A stretch of DNA of 64,000 nt from Cryptomeria japonica. Lineage: Eukaryota; Streptophyta; Pinopsida; Cupressales; Cupressaceae. This document shows positions 1 through 11,388 of the stretch, piece by piece. Position 1 is the first letter of the stretch. The number at the start of each line of letters is the position of its first letter. The translations under genes and the position numbers were made by a program. The stretch spans positions 101,663,897 to 101,727,896 of the forward strand of contig NC_081407.1 in assembly GCF_030272615.1 (NCBI RefSeq). Direction: 5' to 3'. The notes beneath the pieces are model-generated. The model worked only from the letters and a program-made list of their open reading frames with translations, was not told the origin of the DNA and searched no databases.

Positions 1-3000
1 CTAACTATTGATGAGATATTTGGGGGGTTCCTAAACCCCTTAGCTAAGTTACAACCTCTAAAATTTGACATAATAGTTGGACCAAATAATCACCAAAAGT
101 GTGGAGAATATAAATGATTAAGAATAAAAATTAACATTATATCAAGTGGTGATAATTTTTTTAACAACTTGACTAATGACACACTTAGAATAAGCAAGAA
201 AAGAAAGAAAACATTATCAAATAATGTGTCATTAAATAATTAAGATGTATCTCATAAATTCAAACATCCCTTTAAAGAAGTACAACCCTAGGCTAGGAGT
301 CATCTTCATGCCATCTAAATCAAGAAATATTTCAACATTAAATATATTTGATCAATTAAGTGAAACAATAGACTCGTAAAAACAATGTATGTAAGACTAT
401 GATATAACATTAAAAATGATTTCTTTGGTATACAATTACATAAGGATAAAGGTACAAGTTAAGTAAACTAGAAGATATAAGAAGATAGAATAGTTATCAA
501 ATCAATCAAATCAACATCGCAAGCTAACCAACACAGGTATATTTAACAAGGATCCACAAGTCAAACTTTTAGTTTTTAAAAAGATATCATATCTAATTGG
601 GTAATATCTTTAGGCATCTAGCATAGTCATAAGGAGTGACAATAATTATGGTAGAGGAAAGGGACCATGACAAATTAGATAAATATATTTGACATTCTAG
701 GCACATTCTAAAATGACCCATTAAATTCGTATAGAAAAATATGCCTTCAACATGATAAAGAATTGTCCCCACTAAACACATCAGTTAAATGAGAGACATG
801 ATACAAGAAGAAAGAAAATACATTAAGGATTATGAACATATCTATTCAAATAGGTTTAAAAAAATAAAAAGAGCAATTGATAGATAAGAAGCAAGAATTG
901 ATTAGTTTATATCTATATTGAACTACGAGTTAGGACATCAATAGATAAGAGAAATTATATGGAACTTACTAAAAAGAAGTAACCTTAGCTTTCCACATTG
1001 ATATCTAAAATTGAGAATAAGAGGGAAAGCCAAATTAAGAACAAAGAGTAAAATAAATTAAAATTATAACTATAACAATTAAAGATGTTCAACAAGATAT
1101 CCTAGCTAAAGGAAAAACTAGTCACCCACAAATTTAAAAAATATATGGTGTACCTATTATTCTAGATTTAAATCTAAACTAGAAATAAATGTATAGTTCT
1201 AGATGGAGAATAAAAGATATGCCACACTTATAGTATACCTTAGACAACTCCAAAAAAAGGATCCGTCTATCATGAAATATGTGGATAATGGGATGATCAT
1301 AAAGACCAGTATAAAGCTTGTGATGTTTGGAATGTTGTTACATACACCAATTTCACATTACAATTATAGCCTAGAAATATTTTATAGCCACAAAAGCATA
1401 TATCTAGAACCATACGACCACCAATCTCTCTCAAAATAATAAAGAAAATCATGCTTTTACATCTATAGGGTATGAAACACCAACCCATGCTACTGTAGCG
1501 ATGATAGATAGGTAGCTAGGGATCAATCCCACCCAAAATCAATGAATCATATTGAAAGATGGGTTTAACATCAATTTATGGTAGATGAGACCTTTAACAT
1601 TCAAGACGATAACTAGGATAGAATAGAGCATTTAAGTTTGGCCCACTCAAATTAACTTTCAAAAACTACACTTTTGGTTTCTAGTCCTTATCAAGAAGGA
1701 ACAATAGATTAGTATTTAGTAATGAAAGTGTGGTTGAAACTAGAACCATGAGGTACCAAGTTTCTTCGAGGGCTCATGAGAATAATGAAAGGTCAAATGT
1801 TGGGAGTGGGTAAGGACTTTGAGCTACAACCTTGATTTTTCAAGTTCCTTTTTCCACCCAAGGTTTAAGACCCAATGAAGGAACATGGAGTGGAAGTTTG
1901 GAGTGAGCGAGGCACAAGAAAGGGTAATGATTGAAATGAAAACCTTGAGATTCCAAGTTCTAAGAAAGACCCAAAACTTAATAGGAACCAAAGGAATACA
2001 AGCTAGAGTGAAGAGAAATGAGGATTCAAAACCAATGCTTCTAGGTCCTTTTGAGGATAAAGGCTCTACAAGTACTAGTAGAAGAAAGGACCCATAGGGC
2101 CCAAGGAAGATCAACTCCTCCTAATAAACCATGAGGGAAAGCTAATAAAAATAGCATTGAACCACATAGGAGACCACTAAAGGAGTTTCCAAAAGCACTG
2201 ATTATGGATAATCTTTGGTACCTAAAGAGTTGAGCATTCAACTCCAACAAGTTTTACATTTATCTCTCTTTTCTCAATCATCCAAGAACATAAGAACATA
2301 AGCTTAAATAATTATCTTGGTACTTATTTTATAGGTTAGAACCTAATATTTCTTGTAAAAATCTAATATCTTGTTACTAGTCACCCTTATTAGTTTTAAA
2401 ATACCATTGTTCTATTACAATATGAAACCATTTCATTTTCCAAGTTGTGTTATTCTTTTTATTCATTTATAATAGTATCACTTTAAATTACATGTAGTTG
2501 CACGTCTTCACCTATTAATTGATATGCATTTACTTATTGCATTTAATATATGTTAGAAGGAAAGCATAAGATAGCTATTTCTTTTGTAATGTCATTCAGA
2601 TGATGCTTAGTACATTTCACCTTTTGAATTAAAATTCTTAGAAAAGTTTTAAAATTTTCCTTATGTTTTCTTGCTGAAATATTTAGCATGCTACAATAAT
2701 ACTATAGGTAGAGTGAATAGAAAACAAACTAAAAAAAAAGACGAGATACATTCATATTTCCTATCTAATGAACAAAACAAACAATCACCAATATAATGAT
2801 TTAATTGATTAATCTCATTTTGCAACCCCTGCTATCTACCACCCCTCAAAAAGCCTTTGTCCCAACATTTTCCCACCAAAATATTTTCACTTAGGTTGAT
2901 CTTCATTCCAATCAATATACCCATGCACTTTATCTCCATAATTTCTTATTAGAAGATATCTTATTTTAGAGAGGCTTTGAACCGAAAACAGAAAAGGACA

Positions 3001-3129
3001 TTTTTAATAGGGATCATTCTCAAATTTTTTTTTTACCAACTCCTATCCTCTAGAAGATTCTTTGCTTACTAAATTTTTAGTTTTAAGCAAATTGTTCTAT
3101 GTAACTAACCCCTAAGTTGGGCTAGAAGA
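1..3129. other. AT-rich stretch with no recognised gene
   Basis: I see no conserved protein motif, RNA gene or paired repeat here. Short open frames, for example near 1885-2097, match nothing I recognise. The part nearest 3129 may be the more decayed continuation of the LINE remnant that follows. It probably consists of old, unrecognisable transposon debris. Confidence 0.5.
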
Positions 3130-3590
3130 GGACAAAAAATATCAATGATCTATATTTTTCAAGTAATTAGCTTTGAGAACAAGAGACCAATCTTTATTAA
3201 CTTCAAGAATATTCCAACCAAATCCAACCATCAGAACATTATCAAACAATTGTAGTCTCCTAATACCAAGACCTCTTTGCTTCTTAGGTTTACAAACATT
3301 TTCCAATTTTACTAAAGTAATTATTGAATTTTCTTTAGTGGTTATCCAAAGAAATTATTTCTAACTGTGTTCAATCCTTCCATCTTTAAAAGGTATAATC
3401 TTAAATAAGGACAAATAGTAAACTAGAATGTTTTGCAAAGAAGCTTTCAACAATTTATATTTACCAGCTTGACTTAACAACTTCCCTTCATAGCCTATCA
3501 ACTTCTTTATACCCTTTTCACAATAGTATATTTTATTTACAAATTCTGATTGAAGAGGGTTTGAGGTTATATATTTCATCTTAGATTTGA
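3130..3590 (-). pseudogene. LINE (non-LTR retrotransposon) RT C-terminal remnant
   Basis: Read on the minus strand, this stretch gives peptides typical of the region after the reverse transcriptase palm in plant LINEs. Around 3400-3510 it reads GKLLSQAGKYKLLKASLQ followed by a YYLSLFKI-like segment; around 3340-3362 an FLW motif appears; around 3260-3300 it reads CKPKKQRGLGIRRLQLFDN, followed by a GWNILE-like segment near 3220. These correspond to the GKxLSxAGRxxLLxxxLxxxP, FLW and GGLGxRxLxxFNxALL signatures of the family. Several stops and at least one frame change interrupt it. The palm, the endonuclease and a poly(A) tail are not visible, so it is a dead 5'- and probably 3'-truncated copy. 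Confidence 0.75.
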
Positions 3591-4240
3591 TGTGTATGGT
3601 TGTCGTTAAATAAATTGGAATGAATATTTTAATCTAGGATATTAAAGACCTATTATACCATGGTTGTAATCCTCTTGAAGATGTTCCTATTAGATGCTTG
3701 TAATTTTTTTTTCCTTGTTTAGCTAGCATGCTACATAAAACCTCATGTCACTATGAACAATATTTCTTCTATCAAATTCACACATGACTTGTACATAGAC
3801 ATTTTACACTATCTTAAATGTAATATAAGATTATGTATCGCATGACCAAGTCAAATTGTCAATCCACCTACACATTGGGTACAAATTTTCCTTCAAGATT
3901 GTCCAAGATATTTTTTTGTCAATTCCTCCTTTATAAGAAAACATTTGGCTTAGGTACCACAACAAATGTTTTCTTTTCCATCAAATTCTTGTAGGACTTG
4001 AAATATGACCTTTTCACTTTAACTTATATTGTTCATATATTTTACCACTTAATTTTCAGCCTTTTGACTAAGTTCAAGAGTTGACTTAAGTCTTTCCAAT
4101 CCACTTACACTAAGGTACAATTCCCTTCAAAATTCTTCATTTGGATGTTTATGATTTTCTCCCTTGTTGTGAAACCTTAAGCTTAGATGTCATGACAACG
4201 ACATCTATTCTATCAAATACACTCAAAATGCATTTGAAAA
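3591..4240. other. AT-rich spacer without recognised feature
   Basis: No gene or repeat is recognised between the LINE remnant and the short LTR element. The first part could be more of the same LINE upstream of the conserved motif, but I cannot support it. Confidence 0.45.
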
Positions 4241-4569
4241 TATTGGAGTTGAGGAAAAATCAACTCTACAACTCCCAAAGATCACCTGCATGCAAACCTG
4301 TCACAGAAGGAGAGAAGCAAAAAAGCTATGGAGGCCAAAATTCAGAGACCCAGAAAAGAGGAGTCATATTAATTGTGCAACAATAATGCAATTCAATAAT
4401 TACAGTTGTTATGAAAATACAAAGAGAGAATCCTTATAAGAGGATACTCGAAACCCTAAAGGAGAAAACCCTAAAGAATTAAAAGATTCCTAAGTTTAGC
4501 TTAAGCATAGAGTATAATAGACTAATAGTTAAATAAATAATTATTAGATAATAAAAGATAACTCCAACA
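4241..4569 (-). repeat. 3' LTR of short non-autonomous element
   Basis: Direct repeat of 6206-6534, same length, with about 19 substitutions by eye. In minus orientation it begins TGTTGGAGTT and ends CTCCAATA. Confidence 0.9.
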
Positions 4570-4580
4570 CCCCCCCTTAA
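4570..4580 (-). promoter_or_regulatory. Polypurine tract
   Basis: Plus-strand seven-C run followed by TTAA, directly abutting the 3' LTR. On the minus strand it reads TTAAGGGGGGG, the position and composition expected for plus-strand priming. Confidence 0.8.
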
Positions 4581-6193
4581 TATGAACTTAGGGAGTAGCT
4601 AAAAAACAAGTAAGGACTAAAAAAACATGTTAAAAATGAAGGTAAGTAACAATGGGTCCTGACAACTAGGCCTGACGAGGTACCCAAGTACAATAAAATC
4701 TCTGTAAAATGGAGAAAAAGGAGAAAACCCTGTGGGAAAAAAAATCCTTTCCAATAAGAGATGAAAGCTCAAGTGAAGGACTAAGAAGCCTCCAAACAAG
4801 AGTGTTCCAAAATATATGAACAAAAAGATGAGAATGAAGAACATCACTAAAGCATAAAATAGCTGCAAACATTGTTGAAGAGTAACTACTGATCTAAGAA
4901 ACCTCCACTGAAATAGAACATGACTAGGTAGAGAAGACTGTAATCTGCATGAGTGCCCTCAAATGACACTACTTGAATCAGATGGCAAACAAAGGCAAAC
5001 AAATGAACTCGAAGATACAGATGGCATGAAACACCAAAGCTCGAAGAGTTGATCAATCGAACCAAGGAAGCACTAGAACCAATAGGATAAACCTCTCCAT
5101 AATGCTGAAAAGAGAGAGGGACAGGTACACTGAAAATAACGGCCAACAATACCTGCATGACGAAGAACTAGGAGCATCGAAGGTGTAGAGAAAGTACATA
5201 GTGTCATGGAAGGAACACTCACTTAACACACATCATGAGGCTAATATCGTGGAAGGAACACTTACTTGAGAAAGGTAGATGGCAAAAAAAAGGCAAACAT
5301 CAACCCCCACATGGAACTTTATAAGTAGTGCATGTACAATAAGGCACAAGATGTGCAAGATCCCAAGTATACAATGCATGGTGGTATTTTATCTCAGTGT
5401 GTTTGCATAAATAAGATGCTACAATGATCAGAAGAGACACAAGACTGGAAACAGAAAGAACAACCAAAGAGGAGACATCCTACTCAAAGAAAGAGATCCC
5501 TAGACTTAAAACATCCAAGATATTCACTAGAGTGCTGAAAAGAAAAAAACTAAATAAAATATACCTGGAGAAGAATCTGGAAAGAAAACTCATATGAATG
5601 GAAAGAACATAGAACAATATTTCCAACGATATAAAGTTTTCAAAAAATGGAGTTTGGATGCTCAAGTTATGTGTCCTGGAGTGCAAAAAGGAACCTCTGG
5701 CTTTGATAGCAAAAAATGCCATCAAAAAAACAAAATCAAAAGTTCAAACCTCCAGATCTAGATAGAGCTTGAAAAGCTTTCCGACGATATAAGGTTTTTG
5801 AAAAAGCGCCTTCATATGACCAAGTTTTGGCCAAAAGAAAAAAACCCCTCTTGTAGGGCATAAAGAGGGTAAAAAAAGAATTTTTTTTTTTGCCAAAAAT
5901 TTTCTGACGCATTTGCAGGTACAGTAGTATGGATTTTTGTGCATCGTAAAGTGTGCCAATAAAAAAATCATGGCCCAGATTCCCTTTTCATCGAAATAGA
6001 TCAAATTATATATCAAAATTCGTGGAATCAACCTCCTGAATCCAACCGTGAGGTCCTTTTGGCACCAAAATGTACCAAAAAATCAGCTACCCACATAAAT
6101 GGAATAAAACAATTGCACAAACCCCCGAATACAAAGATCTGAAAAATAAGGCCCAAAAACTCTCATGAAGAGAATAGGGGCATGTAGACTGGA

Positions 6194-6205
6194 GCTTTGA
6201 TACCA
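6194..6205 (-). promoter_or_regulatory. Primer-binding site, initiator tRNA-Met type
   Basis: On the minus strand TGGTATCAAAGC starts immediately after the 5' LTR end. It matches the usual plant TGGTATCAGAGC site with one change. Confidence 0.85.
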
Positions 6206-6534
6206 TATTGGAGCTGAGGAAAAATCAACTCTACAGCTCCCAAATATCACCTGCATGCAAACCTGTCACAAAAGGAGAGAGCCAAAAAAGCTATGGAAGC
6301 CAGGATTCAGAGATCCAGGAAAGAGGAGTCATATTGATTTTGCAACAAGAATGCAATTCAATAATTACAGTTATTATGAAAATACAAAGAGAGAATCCTT
6401 ATAAGAGGATACTCGAAACCCTAAAGGAGAAAACCCTAAAGAATTATAAGATTCCTAAGTTTAGCTTAAACATAGAGTATAATAGACTAATAATTAAATA
6501 AATAATTATTAGCTAATAAAAGATAACTCCAACA
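6206..6534 (-). repeat. 5' LTR of short non-autonomous element
   Basis: Partner of 4241-4569. The outer end on the minus strand is TGTTGGAG; the inner end abuts the primer-binding site with no spacer. Confidence 0.9.
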
Positions 6535-6650
6535 AAAAAATTTAGATTTTATCTTTTAATTATCATCAAGTTTTGAATCCCATAACTTTTAATCCACAAT
6601 CAAGCTCAAGAAACAATACATACAATTGCCTTCAAAATCCTCTAGCTAGT

Positions 6651-8330
6651 TGTGTAGGAGAAAAAGTGAGACTAAGCAAACAAGCCCTAATCCCACTCTT
6701 ATGTACACACTGTGGAATACGAAAGAGCCTAGGGAGGTAACACACTTTGGCTACTTCTTGTAAGGAAGAGAGAGCCAAGGATTACCTCTTAGGGTTTCTA
6801 TTCCTTTGTTGTAAATGAGGAGTAGAAGTGAAGCAAAGTGCAGATTTGAATGAACAATCTAGAATGCAAGTATACACAAACAACCCTAATCTGAAAATGC
6901 AAAACTGAAACTAACCGATACACATCTGAAAATTATAGATTAGAAAGTGAATCAGGGGTGCACCTGTACTAGAAATATGAGTCAAAGTGTCAAGGACAGG
7001 AGTGCCACGCCCTTGTCCTGATTCTACAATTGATCAGCTGGGATATGAAGATCCTAAACTGCTGTCCTGCCAAAATCTGCCTAAAACTGGGAGGACCAAG
7101 GCACCACACCCCTTTCTTGGGTAGGACCAAGGCATCATGCCCCTGTCCCAGTGATTTCTACTCAAAATTGATCCTTGGGTCTGTGTATGTGTGCTTTGTC
7201 GGACCTGAAATTGCCAACGATGATTGGATCCCGTACTTGCACCTGTAACTGAAAATAGGGTTTTGGGTGGCTATATAGGGTTTTTCCTTAGTCAAACCCC
7301 TATTTTGGTGATTTCTACCTCAACAAATAGCCGATTTGTATAGTAAAATAGTGTGTGCAAGAATCTTGTGTGTGTGCAAGACCCTAGAATGATGAATGCA
7401 AACAATCTAGAGTAACCCTATGCTTTCAAGAGTAAACCCTAAATGCTTGTAATTGACAAAGTAATTTTTCTAAACTAATTATGCTAAGTGATCTAAAGCA
7501 TAAATGTAGATCAAATTGATGTAACGAAGCTCATACAAAGACATGGAAACAACATGAAATCATACCCAACCCCAAGGGAGAGGTACAAGCCAATCTTCAG
7601 TCGGTGATCTCCTATTGCTTTCCTACATCTTCAAAAGCCCCCAATTGATGAAAGAATGCTTGATGAATTCTTGATAGATGTTGTTGAATATTGTTGAAGA
7701 CTCTAAAAGATCTTCTCTTTCGCTGCATAGAAAGATCCTTGTAATCACTAGCTTCTTATTCCAAAAACCTCTTAGGCCTTCAAATGAAGAAAGAGAGCTC
7801 TTATGTATGAAACCCTAGATCTTAATTTTATCTTTAGACTGACCTAGGATTTGAATTTTATACAAATTTCTCAAGGTTAAGCATTATAATATTATATAAT
7901 TATGCCCTTGAAATTTAGGGAAAAATGTCGAGGACCATGCTGCACTTGCACATGGTCCGACCAACTTTTCACCAAATTTCCAGGGTCGTTAGATATGATG
8001 ATATTAGAGTGAATCCTCAATTTATGGTTGATTTCGATTTGTCTTGACATGTGAAATTGGGCCTTAAAGGTCGAAATAAGATGTAATTAGGGTTTATGAT
8101 TTAATAATTTATTGGAGGAATAAAATAAGAAGGGGCACACTTAGGGTAAAGGGCCCAACTTTATAATGTATGAAGTTATGAAATATGAATTTAGATTTAA
8201 TTAAATTAATTAATTAAATGCTTAAAGGGAATTAGAAATGCAAGATGTAAAACACACTAAAGCGGGTGGTAACCAAGCATGGAATTGTACCACCCTAGCA
8301 AGGGTGTACAATTTACGATGCTAAATTTAG
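6651..8330 (-). repeat. 3' LTR of element C (right boundary approximate)
   Basis: The left end is fixed by similarity to 52764-52854 (TGTGTAGG, then GTGAGACTAAGCAAACAAG). The right end is placed before a C-run (8331-8335) that would be a polypurine tract on the minus strand; a second candidate C-run at 8573-8578 would extend it. No coding motif is visible. Short open frames such as 7030-7248 look incidental. Because most of the 5' LTR is missing, the length cannot be verified within the window. Confidence 0.6.
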
Positions 8331-8345
8331 CCCCCACTTCAGTGG
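8331..8345 (-). promoter_or_regulatory. Candidate polypurine tract of element C
   Basis: The minus strand reads CCACTGAAGTGGGGG just inside the presumed 3' LTR. The purine run is typical, but the exact LTR start is not resolved, and 8573-8578 is an alternative. Confidence 0.4.
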
Positions 8346-8933
8346 TCATATGACACTATGTACATATGCAAGCTAAAGTACAAAAAAGTAAACATTATTT
8401 GACAAAAGATATATCCATAAGTTGTCGGACGAAGCCCCCAGCGGTATTTGGATTACATAGTTAGAAACCGCACCCTACAAGACCACATGTTAGATCACAA
8501 AATCACCTAATGCTTACGAAGGAAGGTGATGAAATTTGTGGTTAGCTATATTGCCCCCCTATTTTGACTTGCTTACTAGTGAGGTGAAACAAGGTATCAT
8601 GTTTACCACAACGAATTGTGATAAAGATCTTGATGAGAAATATTCACAATAAGGATTGATTGCACATCAAAGTGCTTTATAGAACAAATCTGGAGCAAGA
8701 GAGAGAATTCATGATCCCGATGCCACCGATGGTGCAAAAATTGGAGCTCCCTAGCTCAAGTTATGATAAATTAAGTGAAAAGAGAGAAATTATCATTTTT
8801 TAATTTAAAATTATAAAAAAGTGAAAAGTGCATACCTCATAAATATGAAAGTGACACTTTCATTTATCACTTTTTTTTACTGTTTGCACTATTCATTGTA
8901 GAGGGCCCATGTGACAACTACTATGCCTCGACG

Positions 8934-9055
8934 TTGACTCAAGCAACCCACACAGATAGAGATCCTGTGCCAAGGCGTGGTGGCCGATAGACCACTCGAA
9001 GAGGTGAGTTGACCATTTGTTGACTTTGTGTTGACTTTTTCATTTGACTTTGACT
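8934..9055 (+). promoter_or_regulatory. Cluster of six TTGAC[C/T] W-box-like motifs
   Basis: TTGACT or TTGACC occurs at 8934, 9009, 9020, 9031, 9044 and 9050; five fall within 47 bp. TTGAC[C/T] is the core bound by plant WRKY factors. Position just upstream of the PMD frame on the same strand suggests a promoter role, but binding is untested and simple repetition could also produce the pattern. Confidence 0.4.
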
Positions 9056-9113
9056 TTTAGAATGATGATGTCAGCATCCTTGATTAGGCACATGCCCTTT
9101 GTCCGGAAACCAT

Positions 9114-9222
9114 GGTTCCATAGGGTGCTCTGGTCCTCCCTAGGTGGCTTGGTCCCATCTGGGTGCCCTAGTCCTCCCAAGGTGCCATGGTCCCTAGGGC
9201 CCTAGTCCCTGCTTGGGGTGAT
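9114..9222. repeat. GC-rich degenerate 19-bp minisatellite
   Basis: Units begin near 9114, 9132, 9151, 9170, 9189 and 9204, each of the form GGTCC(N)cTaGGTGcC. Spacing is 18-19 bp with one shorter unit. The period is not a multiple of three, so it is unlikely to be coding. It stands out as GC-rich against the AT-rich surroundings. Confidence 0.65.
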
Positions 9223-9315
9223 CGAGGGTTGCAAGGGATCAAGAAGCTAATGTTAAGGGTAGATAGAATGACGTTTTTGATTAGATGATGATGATTGATG
9301 AGCGATTACTAATGG

Positions 9316-10299
9316 TTGGATTATTTTATTTTGCAAATTCTCCCCTACATGAGAGAGCACACTACTGGGCATACATTTTGGAGCCTTTGGAGTCAGATTC
9401 TAAGCCTTATGTCAAAGGATAGAGAGAAGATACACACAGTAGGACTATGGTATGTGATGGTCATGCCCTCCGTCAAGTTCCATCTTGTGATGTTGATGAC
9501 ATTGATGGAGAGATTGGATGCCAATACTTCCACTTTCTCCTAATGGTGGGAGAGGTGATGATCACTCTAGAGGACATGTACTACATACTTGATCTACACA
9601 GTGAGGTATCGAGCTAATTATACTGCTACCGACTACATAAGGGAGAAGATATACTATGTTGGGAGAGAGATGCTCGATGAGACGAGAGGCCCCATCATGA
9701 TCAATTGGCTTCTTCACCCCACCCATGAGGTACCATTAGTGAGACAACTGATGATAGCTACCATAGCATTAGTCATGTTCCCTCAAGGGCATGACACACA
9801 CATGCATGGAGGTCTCACTTATGTGGTGAGATCTATGGAGATACATAGGAGGGTATTTTCCTAGGAGCGAAACATGCTAGCCCACCTCTATCATGACCTA
9901 GGAGATTATGTGTTCAGACAATGATGTAGCTTGATGACCTACACACTGCTACAAATATGGATACTTGAGCATATCACATGCATTAGACCAGCTGGGATTC
10001 CCATTGATTTGGTTCCGGAGCTGCCTAAGGTGTTTGCCTATCCTCTTACCGCTGAGTGGCAGTTCAAAGACTTGCTCTACTAGAGGGTGACTTTTGAGAG
10101 ATTGACATCAGATGTGATCAAATGGAGGCCCTACCTCAAGATGCATAGGTGGGAAGGTATACATAGGCAGTTGTTTTTCATTCAAAGAAACTATCTTTTG
10201 GAGGGACGATATAGCCACATTGTAGTCCCATTCTACTTCGACCGAGTACAACGATAGTTTGGGTTTGAGTAGTGTGTCCCTGTAGACGTGCCCATATAT
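9316..10299 (+). pseudogene. Plant mobile domain (PMD) protein, N-terminal half, broken
   Basis: On the plus strand this stretch encodes a decayed plant mobile domain, found in MAIN/MAIL-type nuclear proteins and in transposon-encoded proteins. Near 9528-9590 it reads GEVMITLEDMYYILDL, the GExTITLEDVxxLL signature; later pieces include HMHGGLTYVVRSM (about 9808-9846), VFAYPLTAEWQFKDLLY (about 10033-10083), IKWRPYLKM (10117-10143) and VPFYFDRVQR (10227-10256). The frame shifts near 9590, and four or more in-frame stops interrupt it. The reading frame runs into the copia insertion at 10300 and resumes at 18109. It lies antisense to pol of element C, between pol and the 3' LTR, so I interpret it as an extra ORF of that retrotransposon. 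A solitary PMD transposon or gene remnant is the alternative. Confidence 0.72.
10295..10299. repeat. Target site duplication TATAT (left) of copia element
   Basis: TATAT directly precedes the 5' LTR and recurs at 18104-18108 after the 3' LTR. Removing the element and one copy joins the PMD codons ATA TAT and ATC CTA in frame. Confidence 0.85.
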
Positions 10300-11331
10300 T
10301 GGTATTATGGATGTGTTGCATTAGTTTTGTCATTGATGTCAACACTTATCCTTTTGGAGATCTATGGTTATGTTGAATCGGCACATTGTTGTTCACTGGC
10401 ATGTTCAGTTACTTATGCTCAATCATCAGTATATTGTTCACATGCACTAAGGATGACATCTGGAGATCACTTGGTTATGTCGAAGACATTGTTTGGATAC
10501 TTGGTTTTGGTATTTTGGTTATTGATCTAATCGGGTTGACATATTTCCTGTTACCAGCAAATTGGTCTAGGCTATGCACCAACACACATTATCTATTCTA
10601 GATCAGCACGACACATTATGGAGATGATTTATTGATTGAATATTGTTGTAAATGTATTGAGCCGACATGATGCATCACATCTTGACTTATTTAATTGTAA
10701 TATTATTAGTAAGCCAACCTACTCATTTGGTCTTAGGCTTGGTATATATGTAAGATCTCATTTGTGAGATTAGGAGATGATATAGTAAGATTGTGGTATT
10801 TGGTATATGCGAATATAAGCAGAGATATTCATGCAGACATCATTTGAAGGTTCAAGGAAGGTTTGAAGGTGATTATTAGAGTTTAACTGGTACTGAATCC
10901 AACATTAGAGATGCTACTTTGAGCAGTACATTATCATTGGATTTAACCATCCAATTGTAGTCAGTGTGACTCCTATCTTGTGATTGAGCAGTTAGCTCTA
11001 GGAGGTCAGCCTTTCTACATGTGCAGACCCCATTTATGTACACATACCATCTGCAGTAGTATCATTTGATTATGAGTAAGGTTTCCCACTGTGGTTTTTC
11101 CCCTTACAGGATTTCCACGTACAAATCTTTGTGTTGTGTTGTGGATATTGTTTCTCTTTCTGTTTCATGCATTAAGTTTCACCAGTATTAATATTTATTG
11201 CTAATCCATCAGCCAGAATTAAGTTTGGTTTATCGGTATTATGCATCAAGTTTAACTAATTTATATTTGGGTTGAAATTAATAAGACAACTGATTCACCC
11301 CCCCCTCTTAGTTTCCTCCCGAGTCCTAACA
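10300..11331 (+). repeat. 5' LTR of copia element
   Basis: Direct repeat of 17073-18103. It begins TGGTATTATGG, having lost the first three bases (TGT) that the 3' copy retains, and ends CCTAACA. Short open frames within it (10288-10601) are not genes. Confidence 0.93.
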
Positions 11332-11333
11332 AT

Positions 11334-11345
11334 TGGTATCAAAGC
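11334..11345 (+). promoter_or_regulatory. Copia primer-binding site
   Basis: TGGTATCAAAGC lies two bases after the 5' LTR and is complementary to the 3' end of plant initiator tRNA-Met, with one change from the usual site. Confidence 0.88.
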
Positions 11346-11388
11346 TAAGTCCTCTTTTTGTAGAAGTCTAACAGCTTGAGGAGATTCT

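Larger units (their letters stand above)
4241..6534 (-). mobile_element. Short non-autonomous LTR retrotransposon (complete, non-coding)
   Basis: Two direct repeats of 329 bp bound 1636 bp of internal DNA. On the minus strand the element starts TGTTGGAG and its LTRs end CTCCAATA, which forms a near-perfect terminal inverted repeat. The 5' LTR (6206-6534) is followed directly by a primer-binding site for initiator tRNA-Met (6194-6205), and a G-run polypurine tract (4570-4580) precedes the 3' LTR (4241-4569). Flanks are GAAAA on the left and AAAAA on the right, a possible imperfect 5-bp target duplication. I find no gag or pol motif inside; hydrophobic minus-strand frames at 4617-5158 resemble no family. 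By size it lies between TRIM and LARD elements and must have relied on enzymes of another element. The LTRs differ at roughly 19 of 329 sites by hand count. Confidence 0.88.
8346..9315. other. Non-coding 3' region of C, upstream of the antisense PMD frame
   Basis: No protein motif seen. It lies between the C 3' LTR and the plus-strand PMD pseudogene, so it may have held that gene's promoter. It contains a cluster of TTGAC motifs (8934-9055) and a GC-rich 19-bp minisatellite (9114-9222), listed separately. Confidence 0.5.

Noticed and set aside
1885-2097. 70-codon plus-strand frame with overlapping minus-strand frames
   Set aside because: Nothing recognisable, no supporting neighbour, and length is unremarkable for chance.
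4617-5158. Hydrophobic minus-strand frames that could suggest a membrane protein
   Set aside because: Short overlapping frames in T-rich DNA of a non-coding element; no conserved motif and no start context.
9114-9222. Coding repeat
   Set aside because: The 18-19 bp period does not keep a frame and stops occur.
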